Of a stretch of 64,000 nt of DNA, positions 26,493 through 36,389 are shown piece after piece (the first letter of the stretch is position 1; the number at the start of each line of letters is the position of its first letter). The stretch is from contig JAREIK010000807.1 in NCBI GenBank assembly GCA_029783825.1, positions 135,510-199,509 of the forward strand. Direction: 5' to 3'. The notes under the pieces are model-generated. The model had not been told where the DNA came from, searched no databases, and worked only from the letters and a program-made list of their open reading frames with translations. The stretch comes from Sapria himalayana (taxonomy: Eukaryota; Streptophyta; Magnoliopsida; Malpighiales; Rafflesiaceae). A program made the position numbers and the translations under genes.

Positions 26493-26839
26493 CATATGAC
26501 TTTATGAAGTCACAGTTAGTGGCCTTATGAGACATATAGCACACAGAGTTCCAGCAAAGTATTAATGCAGGAGAGTCGAGCACAAATACATCAATGAATG
26601 ATGAGGATAATGATTTAGTTTTAAATGATTATATACCTATGTTAAGTTTTTGTTTTAATTATGTAACTATTGTATCAGAATAATTTATTAACTACTTTTA
26701 CTTTTTGTTAATTATAAATAATAGTTTATAGTATATGTTTTAATTCAATTTATATATAAATTTAAAAATATGTATTCAAATTTTTTGTATAAAAGTAAAA
26801 TTATGAATATAGCTTTGGAATGAAAATAATTTTGGAATA

Positions 26840-26928
26840 AAAATAGCTAGGGATTTTTTCTTGCTAATTTAGCTAAAAAATTTTCTATACAAATTCAGTT
26901 CAAAAATATTAATTACTATTCTTAATTA
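26840..26928 (+). mobile_element. Eroded right terminus of the Pack-CACTA
   Basis: AGCTAGGGATTTTTTCTTGC and AATTTAGCTAAAAAATTTTC are subterminal motifs shared with the other CACTA ends here. The expected TAGTG terminus is degraded, and the TATC array resumes at about 26929. Confidence 0.5.
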
Positions 26929-27669
26929 CTATCTGTCTATCTATCTATCTACTTGTCTACTTGTCTACCTGTCTATCTATCTATCTATCTATCTATCATC
27001 TATCTATTTGTCTATTTGTCTACCTGTCTATCTATCTATCATCTATCTATCTATCTATCTACTTGTCTATTTGTCTACCTGTCTATCTCTCTATCTATCA
27101 TCTATCTATCTATCTACTTGTCTATTTGTCTACTTGTCTATCTATCTATCTATCTATCATCTATCTATCTATTTACCTTTCTACATGTCTATCGATTATC
27201 TGTCTATCTGTTAATATGTTTATATGTTTATCTGTATATCTATCTATCTATCTGTCTGTCTGTTTATCTATCTATCTGTCTATATGTCTATCTATCTATT
27301 TCTCTATCTATCTCTCTATTTATCTATCTATCTATCTATATGTCCATCTTTCTATCTATCCATTTGTCTTTTTGTCTATCTATCCATCTGTCCAATTGTT
27401 CATCTATCCATCTATTCATCTATCCATCTATCCTTCTATCCATCTATCAATCAATCTATCTATCCATTTGTCTATCTTTCCATCTGCCTATTTTCTTGTC
27501 TTTAAATATGTTCATATGTCCATCTACCTATTTGTCCATCTATCCATTTGTCCATGTGTCCATGTGTCCATCTATCCATCTATCCATATGTTGATCTATC
27601 CATATGTTAATTTGTCTATATATCAATCTATCTATCCATCTACCTATCCATCAATTTATCTATCTATCT
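26929..27669 (-). repeat. (TATC)n megarray, right arm, last block
   Basis: TATC array after the Pack-CACTA. The first 240 bp hold a higher-order unit of about 50 bp (CTACTTGTCTATTTGTCTAC... ending CTATCATCTATC), repeated four times. From 27350 onward the unit shifts towards TATCCATC. It ends directly at the first copia LTR. Confidence 0.95.
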
Positions 27670-29180
27670 TGTTGTGGTTCTGGTAAATTTCATTTCAGAA
27701 TTCAACAATGGACTAGAAACCCACTAATGATCCAAGTGAATATAATTAAATGTTGGACAAAAATATTACCTGTTGTAGCACAAACTTAAAATTTGATTTT
27801 GATCAACCTATTGAATCCTAGCACAATCAAGTATCCATGCTTGTAGTGATATCCACACAAATATATTTTCATTATATATAATTTTTCATTTTATATCTCT
27901 CCTATTTTATATAATATTTTGGTTTTTAACACATTTTATTAATAGGATGTTTCATTAATGAAACATTTTGATTTTTCACACAACTTTTTAAAAGGATGTG
28001 TCATTAAAAAACCTTTAGTTTTTCACACACCTTTATAAAAGAATGTGTCATTAATAAAAAGGATGTCATTGATGAAAATGATATGTTATTAATAACACAC
28101 TTTTCTAAAAGAGTGAAACATGGGCTTTAAATTTGGGCCAATTTTAAAGGTCCAAACATATACTATTGGACTAAACTCTTTAGTCTAATTAGCTTAAGGT
28201 CGCAAAGAATTTTATGACTTAAATTAGGTCTAGTATATTTTAGTCTAACTAAAATAAAACAAACTCACATAATATATACATTTTTATGTCTGTGACACAT
28301 TAGCTTCTCATAATGTGGCAGTTAGTTTAAAATCTCATTTTAAAGAAACAAGAAATAAGTGGCATTTTGCAATATATGATTATTATCCAAGTGTTGAAAA
28401 TATAATATTTTCTATTTAACCTAATTTCATGACCTATATTATTTGATGACTTAGTCCTTTTCCTTGATATCTAGATTGATTTATGAGACATTGATCATGT
28501 CATCCTCACGTCAATCTATATGTTTCTTGATCTTTAAGTAGATTAACTTAAACAAAATGTTTAATATCTCATATTGACTTATTTTAGCATTTCCATGCAT
28601 TTTAGTAGTCCTACTCAATTAAGTGGCCAACTGATATCACTTCCATTATATAGAAGGGACAAATTCCATCTACATCAATCACATTCCTTTGCACAATTTA
28701 TTGTATACATAGTAAACAACTTTATAACTATCCTTGTTACATGTAGCATTTATTGAATATAAAGTATGCAACATCTTATGTAGGGAACCATTGTGACTTC
28801 AGGTCAAAGGATAATTCGTACTAATAGTCACAATGAGAATGTGTATGACACTTATATAACAATCCGTGCAGCATTCTCTTAGCGGGTCAGTTCAGTATAT
28901 GTTCTCCAACATATAATCAAGTGTTAACTTAATATCCATAGTAGTTAACCTACAGTCTTAATATATTAATATTTTTCTTGATTATTAATACTTGACTAGT
29001 GATAATTTAAAGTTGTATTCCTAGAATATATCACTCTAAAGCATTATTTTTTTTATCTAATATTTGCACATATCTAAATAAATATAATGATCATAAAATA
29101 ATATCATTATACATATAAGATTTGATACAAAAGTCCCAAGAGAATCATTTAATGATTGACTTTTAGGGCACACTCTAACA
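27670..29180 (-). mobile_element. Ty1/copia LTR, copy 1 (apparent solo LTR)
   Basis: A 1511-bp sequence begins TGTTGTGGTTC and ends CACTCTAACA, and aligns with 29210-30766 at an offset of 1540 bp. Orientation is minus, deduced from copy 2, which is followed by a polypurine tract and pol. It is flanked by TATCT on the left and TATAT on the right, compatible with a 5-bp target duplication in the TATC array. The copies share several runs of GGATGTGTCATTAATGAAA-type sequence near 27930-28100 and 29490-29680, which look like short internal tandem repeats. Confidence 0.8.
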
Positions 29181-29209
29181 TATATATCAATTTATCTATC
29201 CATCTATCT
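29181..29209 (-). repeat. 29-bp TATC-array relic between two LTRs
   Basis: TATATATCAATTTATCTATC followed by CATCTATCT. It matches the end of the main array at 27618-27669, and shows that both LTRs lie in the same TATC target. Confidence 0.85.
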
Positions 29210-30766
29210 TGTTGGGGTTCCCATAAATTTCATATCAGAATTTCATAACGGACTAAGAACCCACTAATGATCCAAGTGAATATAATTAAATGTTGGACAT
29301 TGATGTTACCCATTGTAGCACAAAATCAAATTTTTGATTGCAAATGGTTTGGCCATATCCTAGTAGAGTCAAGTGTCCGTGCCGCTAGCAGTATCGACAC
29401 AAACATATCTTCATTATATATATATATATATATATATTTGTTTTCTATCTCTCTCATTTTATATAATCATTTATTTTTTTCACATACTTTTCTAAAAGGA
29501 TGTGTCATTAATTAAAAGGATGTGTCATTAATGAAACTTTTTGTTTTTTCACACACCATTATAATAGGATATGTCATTAATGAAACCTTTTTGTTTTTCA
29601 CACACCATTTTAAAAGGATGTGTCATTAATGAAAAGGATGTGTTATTAATGAAAAGGATGTGTCATTAATAACACATCTTTCTAAAAGAGAGAAATATGT
29701 GCTTTAAGTTTGGGCTCATTTTAAAGGTCCAAATATCTGCTATTAGACCAAACTCTTTATTCTAATTAGCTTAAGATCTGAAATGAATTTCAGACTTAAG
29801 ATTAGGCCAAATTTATTTTAGTCTAACTAAAATAAAACAAACTCCAAATATCTATATGTTTTTATGTGTGTGATCCAATAGGTTCTCGTAACATTGATAG
29901 TAACTTTAAATCTTATTTTAAAGAAACAAGCAATGAGCAAAATTTAGCAATACATCATTGCTACCCAAGTGACAAAAATATAATAGATTCAACTTAACCT
30001 AATTTTGTAATTTCTTTTATTGTACGACTTAGTCTGTTTGTCCGTTTTATCTAGATTGATTTATGAGGCATGGATCATGTCATTCTTACATCAATCTATA
30101 TGTTTTTTGATATTTGAGTATACTAACTTTAATAAATAAGCTCAAAAACTCATATTGGCTTATTTGAGCATGGTTGTGCATTTTAATTTTTTTCTCAATA
30201 AAGGGGCCAACTGATATCACTTCCGTTATATAGAAGTGACATATTCCATATACATCAATCACACCCCTATGCATAATTTATTGTATACATGGTAAATAAC
30301 TTTATAACCATCCTCGTTATAGGTGGTATTTGCTGAATCTAAAGTTTACAACTCCTTATGTAGGGAACCATAGTCACTTCAGGTCAAAGGATAATTCATA
30401 CTAATAGTCATTATGATAATGCGTATGACACTTTTATAACAATCCATGAAACATTCTCATAGTGGGTCAGTTCAATATATGTTATCCAACATATACTTAT
30501 GTTTTAACTTAATATCTCAAAATCATTAACCTGCATGCTAGGCTTAATGTATTAATATTGCCCTTAAATATTAAATCTTGACTAGAAATAATTTAGAGTA
30601 GTATTCCATAGAATATATCATCTTAGAAAATTATTATATTCATCTAATATTTGCACAAATCTAAATAAATATAATAATCATAAAATAATGCCTTTTTACA
30701 TAAATGATATGATACAAAAGTCCTAACAAATAATCTAATGATTGAATTTTAGGATATACTCTAACG
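29210..30766 (-). mobile_element. Ty1/copia 3' LTR, copy 2
   Basis: A 1557-bp LTR, TGTTGGGGTTCC on the left to ACTCTAACG on the right. On the minus strand it follows a polypurine tract and the pol gene, so it is the 3' LTR of the element continuing to 31592. The terminal A of the TGTT...AACA pair is mutated to G. Confidence 0.8.
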
Positions 30767-30777
30767 ATCTCCCACTA
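30767..30777 (-). promoter_or_regulatory. Copia polypurine tract
   Basis: On the minus strand it reads TAGTGGGAGAT immediately before the 3' LTR. This is the usual plus-strand DNA primer site of plant copia elements, where GTGGGAGA abuts the LTR. Confidence 0.8.
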
Positions 30778-31592
30778 GCACTAAAGCTAATCACTAAAGT
30801 ATCTGATACCTAGTGACCAAGTGTGACCATCATGCTATCTTTGTGCTAAAACCTTGGTCAATGGGTCTGTTATGTTGTCATCTGTAGTTACTCTGCATAT
30901 CTTTATATCTCCTCTAGCAATAATCTCTCAAATGAGATGGAACCTCGGAGGTATATGTTTGGATCATTGATGAGATCTAGTTTCCTTAGCCTATGCAATA
31001 GCCCCATTGTTGTAACAATAAAGGTCTATTTGATTAGTTTTGCTAGGAACTAAATCAAGTTCTAAGATAAAATTTTTGATCCAAATAGCTTCTTTTGCCA
31101 CATCAGAAGCAACAATATACTCAGCTTCTATAGTAGAATCAATAACTTTATCTTTCTTAGAACTTTTCCAGCACGTAGCGCCACCATTTAAGCAAAATAC
31201 ATAACCTAACTATGATCTTGAATCATTTCTATCAGTTTGGAAGCCTGCATTTCTGTAACACTTTACAAGAAGCTCCTCATCACCTTCATATATAAAGAAA
31301 TAATCTAGGGATTTTATTAAGTACTCTCACCAAGATCTAACTAGTATCTTCTCATCATGCTTAATGCATATGAGACATTAGGATGAGTACAAATCATGGC
31401 ATACATGATAGACCAAATAATAGATGCATATGAAATCTTATCCATGCATTCTCTTTCCTCTTTAATAAAGTGACAGAGCCTTATAAAGGCTCACTCCATG
31501 ACATTGGCAAGAATCATTTCTTAGAAATCAGGATGGCAAAATAATTAAGCAATTTATCAATATGTGCACTCTGACTCAGGCCAAGAAATCTT
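30778..31592 (-). pseudogene. Ty1/copia pol, RT end and RNase H (broken)
   Basis: Reading the minus strand from 31592, LGLSQSAHIDKLL matches the end of copia reverse transcriptase. It continues with GDEELLVKCY, GFQTDRNDSRS and LGYVFCLNGGA. The RNase H signature follows: STIEAEYIVASDVAKEAIW, ELDLVPSKTNQIDLYC, NNGAIA, HLIREIIARGDIKICRV and DPLTKVLAQ, finishing at HDGHTWSLGIRYF just before the polypurine tract. Several stops (for example within NNGAIA*AKE) and frameshifts make it inactive. The upstream half is missing because the 32-kb CACTA element begins at 31596, within the reverse transcriptase region. Confidence 0.87.
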
Positions 31593-31595
31593 TTT

Positions 31596-31990
31596 CACTA
31601 CAAAAAAAATCCCATATAGTAAGGGATAATTCCCTAACTAAATGGGCATTTTCTATCGGTAAATGGGATATAGCGATGTATTAACGAATAAACTATTTCA
31701 AATCTAAAGTGCTCGTCGCTAAAATTTAGTGAGGGAAAGTGTCATTAGCTAATAATTTAGCGACGAAAAAAACCATAGCTAAAAAGAAAAATTTTTCTAC
31801 CTAAATTAGCAAGCTAAATGAGAGTTTTCATCACTAAATAGATATAACAATGGAAGTTCTAAAGTGCTAGTCACTAAATATTAGTGATGGAAATAGTCCC
31901 TCGCAAAATAAATTATACGGAAAAAATCTCCTGCTAAAATAAAGATATCCCTAGTTGAATTAGCTATGGAAATATCCCTAGCTATTTTTA
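31596..31990 (+). repeat. Left terminal and subterminal repeats of the 32-kb CACTA
   Basis: CACTA terminus followed by AGGGATAATTCCCTA and many copies of TAGCGACG, TTAGTGATGG and CCCTAGCTA words in both orientations. These are candidate TNPA binding sites. Confidence 0.85.
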
Positions 31991-32169
31991 GAATTTAATT
32001 TTTTTAAAAAAAATTAATTAAATAATTTAATATTTTTATATTAAATTGAATAAAAACAGAAACTAAAAATGATAATTTATAATTAATAAAAAATAAAATC
32101 ATTTAATAACTTATTCTAATACAATATTTTACATAATTAAAATAAAAAAATAACAAAATTTTATTACAT

Positions 32170-32410
32170 CTTATTTATTAATGTATCTACCAACAGTACA
32201 TAAAGTATAATCTCTCCATGCATTGACATTGCTTTCTTTCCCTCTGCTCTTTTGATCACCATATTTCTAATGCGACAAAACTATCCGAGTCAAGGTGCAT
32301 CATGTCTAGTGAAAAATCCCTTCACTTATACAAGCTTCATATGGGAAACAATACGGTACCATATCTGTAAAAAATTTAAACCACCCAATCAATTCAAAAT
32401 AAATAAATAA
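32170..32410 (-). repeat. Inverted subterminal segment shared with the right end
   Basis: The reverse complement, containing GAATTGATTGGGTGGTTTAA and CAGATATGGTACCGTATTG, closely matches 61426-61680 and, less closely, 62795-63055. This shows that the element's two ends are related well inside the terminal repeats. Confidence 0.85.
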
Positions 32411-32429
32411 AAAGTTATATTTTGATAAC

Positions 32430-33390
32430 TATATAATATTGCAGTATATATGTACATATATACTAGCATTTCACTCGTACATATATTACTGTAGTATATG
32501 TACATATAAACTGCAGTATTATGTGTACATATATCCTGAGTACAAATATACTCAGTATATATGTACATAAAATACTGCATTATTATATGTGTGAATATCA
32601 CCTTCTACATGAGTATCATCATCATCATCTTTATCTTCAGACCTAGTACAATTAGAACCAATTATTGCAAAACCTAGAGCAAAAAAACTTATTTACTCAT
32701 ACGTTCGCTTTGTACTATGTGATAATTGCATATCAACATAATTACTAAGATTTTTAAGACTAATCTCTATCTGCCTCGCTGGACTTGACCTGAAATATCT
32801 TAATCCCACAACTTTAGGGAAAGTCTAATATCCAAGGCTTTTATTACATGCATCAGTAAGCAATGCACAATGATGACCAGACCAGCCCTCGCAATTATAT
32901 ATTCAAAAGTGTGTCTGTGTGTAAATGGGTGTGTATGTATGACAATATATACATGTCTACAAATAAATATATGCACCCACTTATATATATACTTGATATA
33001 TACGTACATATATACTACCTAATAAAAGTATGTATATACTAAGTATATACTTACGTATATACTAAGTATATACCTATGTATATACTAAGTATATACCTAT
33101 GTATATACTAAGTATATACTTACGTATATACTAAGTATATACTTACGTATATACTACAAGATAAACATACTTATATACCGAATATATACATACGTATATA
33201 TTGTAGTATATATTTATGTATATACTGAGTATATATATACAAATATACTCAGCATATATGAACATATTAACTCGGTATATACATACTTATATACTCAATA
33301 TATGTAGATATATACTCAGTATATATGTAATTTATACCAAGTATATATGTACTTATATATTGTAGTATTATACGTACGTATATATAATCA
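32430..33390. repeat. Palindromic TATACGTATA/ACTAAGTATAT array, left
   Basis: Imperfect tandem units, the clearest being a 23-bp unit GTATATACTAAGTATATACT+TAC repeated between about 33030 and 33175, with looser TGTACATATATACTGAGTAT units outside this. Nearly every unit is self-complementary, so the region could fold on either strand. Counterparts lie at 61186-61420 and 62571-62770. A short + strand frame near 32389-32600 on the complement is a by-product. Confidence 0.85.
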
Positions 33391-34284
33391 CATAGCCTTA
33401 AATGACACACACACTTGTACTTTCATGCAAATAGACATATCATCAAAGACAATAGAATAAAATAATATTGGACTTTAAAACACACATATAGGTCTCTCAA
33501 GCTGGTCAGCATTTCTAGTTCTTTTTCCTCTAGTACTCTATGCAAATAGAGAACATTGTTACACCTACACATGGAGCATAACATATTACATTTACAAACC
33601 AATAACTAATGACAAGTAGTTGTAGATCTAAACTACGATGACATATATCTGCTCAAAATAAGAGTGTCATGAATAAACCTACGTTTGCGTGGAATTAATT
33701 TTTTTGTTCATCTCATAGCTTAATAAGCTAAGTTGTTGGTCCCATCCCCATGAACGATCAACCAAGCCTTTTACATACCTATAATAGGCTAAAACTCTAC
33801 CCAACAAATTTAGGGACAACAAACATATTCACAGATATATAAAAAAGGTTATTATAGAGATGAACAAACACAAATTAAAATTGATAGTACTATAACTTTA
33901 ACAAAAATCTAAATGATGTCCAGCAATGTTGTTTAGAGAGAAAGAGTGGAAAAATAAAATGTTTTAGGAATAATGAAGATAATAAAAGCTAGGCATCCTT
34001 TTGATCAAGCTGAAATCTGTAAATATGGAACCCATGCAATGGAAGGACCGTGGCAATGTTTGAATGCTTTGAATCATAATTTTTTCATGCGTCTCACATC
34101 ATATGTCCTACAAAGATTCATTATTAGGTTAATCAGCAAAGCAAAGAACAAAATCAGAATAAAAAAAAATTAAAACCTGGAAAAAAAATCACATCAAGTT
34201 TTGCTACACATAGACAAAAATCAATAACAGTTCAAAAATAATTCTCATATGAAATCATCCTCATAATTAGTAGGGAATTTTGTG
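33391..34284. other. Subterminal region between array and TNPA-like gene
   Basis: It holds no recognised gene. The segment 33760-33880, containing ACATACCTATAATAGGCTAA, is matched in reverse complement at 61820-61944, so it belongs to the element's original subterminal structure. A 66-codon frame at 33973-34173 has no recognised similarity. Confidence 0.5.
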
Positions 34285-36249
34285 CTAGCTTTTCCTGTGA
34301 GGTTTCATAGCTAGATCTCGGAATGATATTTGTTGCATCAATGCTGCTAATTGTGACTCCACATAGGATATCTGCTATTGCATTACATTCTTGATTTCTT
34401 TCATCTCATCATTCATTTCTTTAATTTCTTGCATTTCTTCCATCAAATAAGTAATCAGCTCCTCCTTCTCTTCTATCATATATTGTATGTCTTCCTTCAA
34501 ATTAGTATATGCTCATCTTTCTGTTCTTTAATTTCATATATTTCTTCCTTCAAATGAGATATCTGCTCATTCTTCTTTTTCATTTTGGTCTCCATAACTA
34601 CAATACTTTCATTTGTTTCCATTGCTTGTTGTTTGACTGCCTCATCAAATATTGTTGAGACAAATAAATTAGAAGCACAACTGCTACAACAAAATGTCAC
34701 TTCCTTCAAGCTGATGTCGTACACTCATTTCTACTTACGACCTCCTATGGTCTCCAAATAAATAGGATCATAGTCAATTGGTTGAAGTTCCATAGAACCC
34801 TTAACTTGATAAGAAGTAGTTGTCACACGTTCCTCCAAGAGTTCATGAGATAAAATAGTGAAAAATACTATTATAGATATACAAAAAATAAAATAATTAT
34901 TTTGCATTATAAACAACTTTCAAAATGTACTGTAGTATTATAAAATTTTATTAATATAATAGATTATTACAGCAATCATCTGAGACTTGTTGTCAACAAA
35001 CTGCCATCCACTTTCTTCACATGCATCTTCCTAAAAATCTCATAAAATTGGGATCTCAACCCAATTATCTAGCCTAGAATATGTATTTATTATGTCATAA
35101 TATAACAAATAATCAAAAATTTTAACAATATTAATAAAACCATGCTCAGAATTGATTTATTAGACTATTAGGACAACCACTATATATATAAATGTTTACA
35201 ATTTTAAAATTATACCAAATCTTGAGCATGCTCAATGCTCGACTTCAACCATCTTGTGTGTTGATAGATTCCTGTACCAAGTCCAGCTACCTCACTTCAT
35301 CAATTTTTGCTGACAATATCTGATTTTTTCTTCACATCTAGCTCCTCCCAATACTTAAGCAACTTGGGCCAGTCTTCATTGGATATAAAATCAAGTCTTG
35401 CTTTCATATTATTCAATTTATGGACAAAATCAAAATATTGTTGAGTAGCTTTGATCTCCCATAATGACTTTATCTTTACATTAAATTTGAGTGCCCATGC
35501 GTACTGATTCTTTATATAGAAAAATCACAAAAGAATTTATATTAACAAGAATATAATTATTTACTACTTGAATAATAACCAACATAATAGTTAAGTAATT
35601 AGATAATTATTTTTCAATGCTTTTGTTTTGTTATTTTTTACCTGTCATTAAAATAAGACTCTTTTGTTGATTTAGAAACTTTCTTTTAGGAGAATACTTT
35701 AGAAGCAGCCATTTTCATGAATGATTTTGTAATTATAGTCAAGCACTTGTGAGATGGAATAAAACTATACAAATAAATAAATAACATTGAAAACAAGCAA
35801 ATTTTAACTATATATTTAAAAAAAACCACCGACAGTAACATTATATTTTTTGTTTCAAGTCATATTTACATATTTTTTTTACCTCCCATCCACAATCTCA
35901 ATTACTAACTTAGACTGGATGTAGAGGAAGACACAATATTTGATGATGTCATTGGTTTTGTAAATGGGGGAACTATCGGTCTAAAATGTGGTGTAAAAGA
36001 TAGAGATGGATCAAAAGTGTGTGCAGGAAGCACAATGGATAGTGAGCTTATATCTGATAAAGGCGATAGTAGAGGTCTCAATGATGGTGATACTGATAGA
36101 AATAGAGATTGTGATTGTGATGTTGAAATCAAGATATGGTGGATATGAGATTGTACTGATTATGAAACATGATGTAACATACTAGATGAATTTGGTTCAT
36201 TTTTGCGTCCACATCCAACTCCACAATGGCAACGTCTTTTATGCGCCAT
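34285..36249 (-). pseudogene. TNPA-like (Ptta/En/Spm family) gene, broken
   Basis: In En/Spm the TNPA protein binds subterminal repeats and brings the ends together. An ATG at 36249 begins MAHKRRCHCGVGCGRKNEP, with a stop 25 codons on. A Ser/Pro-rich stretch follows (SQSQSLFLSVSPSLRPLL, about 36120-36060). A segment near 35370-35220 reads WPKLLKYWEELDVKKK and HTRWLKSSIEHAQDL across stops, and resembles the conserved core of plant Ptta/En/Spm proteins. The C-terminal third (34740-34290) is charged and predicted coiled coil, with LKEEIYEIKEQKDE and MKEIKNVMQ; its tail recurs at 26355-26492. Introns may account for some of the interruptions. Calling it TNPA is by position and domain order; the core match is weak. 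Confidence 0.65.
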
Positions 36250-36389
36250 TTGCTATACAAAATAAAACATAGAACAAATAATAGAGATATGATGAACAAG
36301 CAAGCATTTTAGAATAAAGCACACCGATAGATTTCAACAAAATATAGAAACTCTTTGATAGTTTAATATTATAATAAAATTATAATAGT

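Larger units (their letters stand above)
17793..26928 (+). mobile_element. Pack-CACTA element carrying ATP synthase gamma and MED8 gene copies
   Basis: The left terminus is a canonical CACTACAAAAAATTATC at 17793, preceded by TTT and the TATC array. The first 400 bp carry TTAGCTATAG, CTCTAGCTGATT and CCCTAGCTATTTTGCT subterminal motifs. On the right, a TNPA 3' relic (26355-26492) and AGCTAGGGATTTTTTCTTGC (26848-26867) precede the resumption of the TATC array at 26929. The last bases (TTCTTAATTACTA) are an eroded version of TTCTTGTAGTG. The TATC array on both sides shows that the whole 9.1 kb was inserted. The cargo is fragments of two host genes on the + strand. No transposase remains, so it would have moved only with help from a relative such as the 32-kb element. 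The right boundary is less certain than the left. Confidence 0.72.

Noticed and set aside
35905..36132. 75-codon Ser-rich frame taken alone as a gene
   Set aside because: It lies within the broken TNPA-like gene on the same strand and is treated as part of it.
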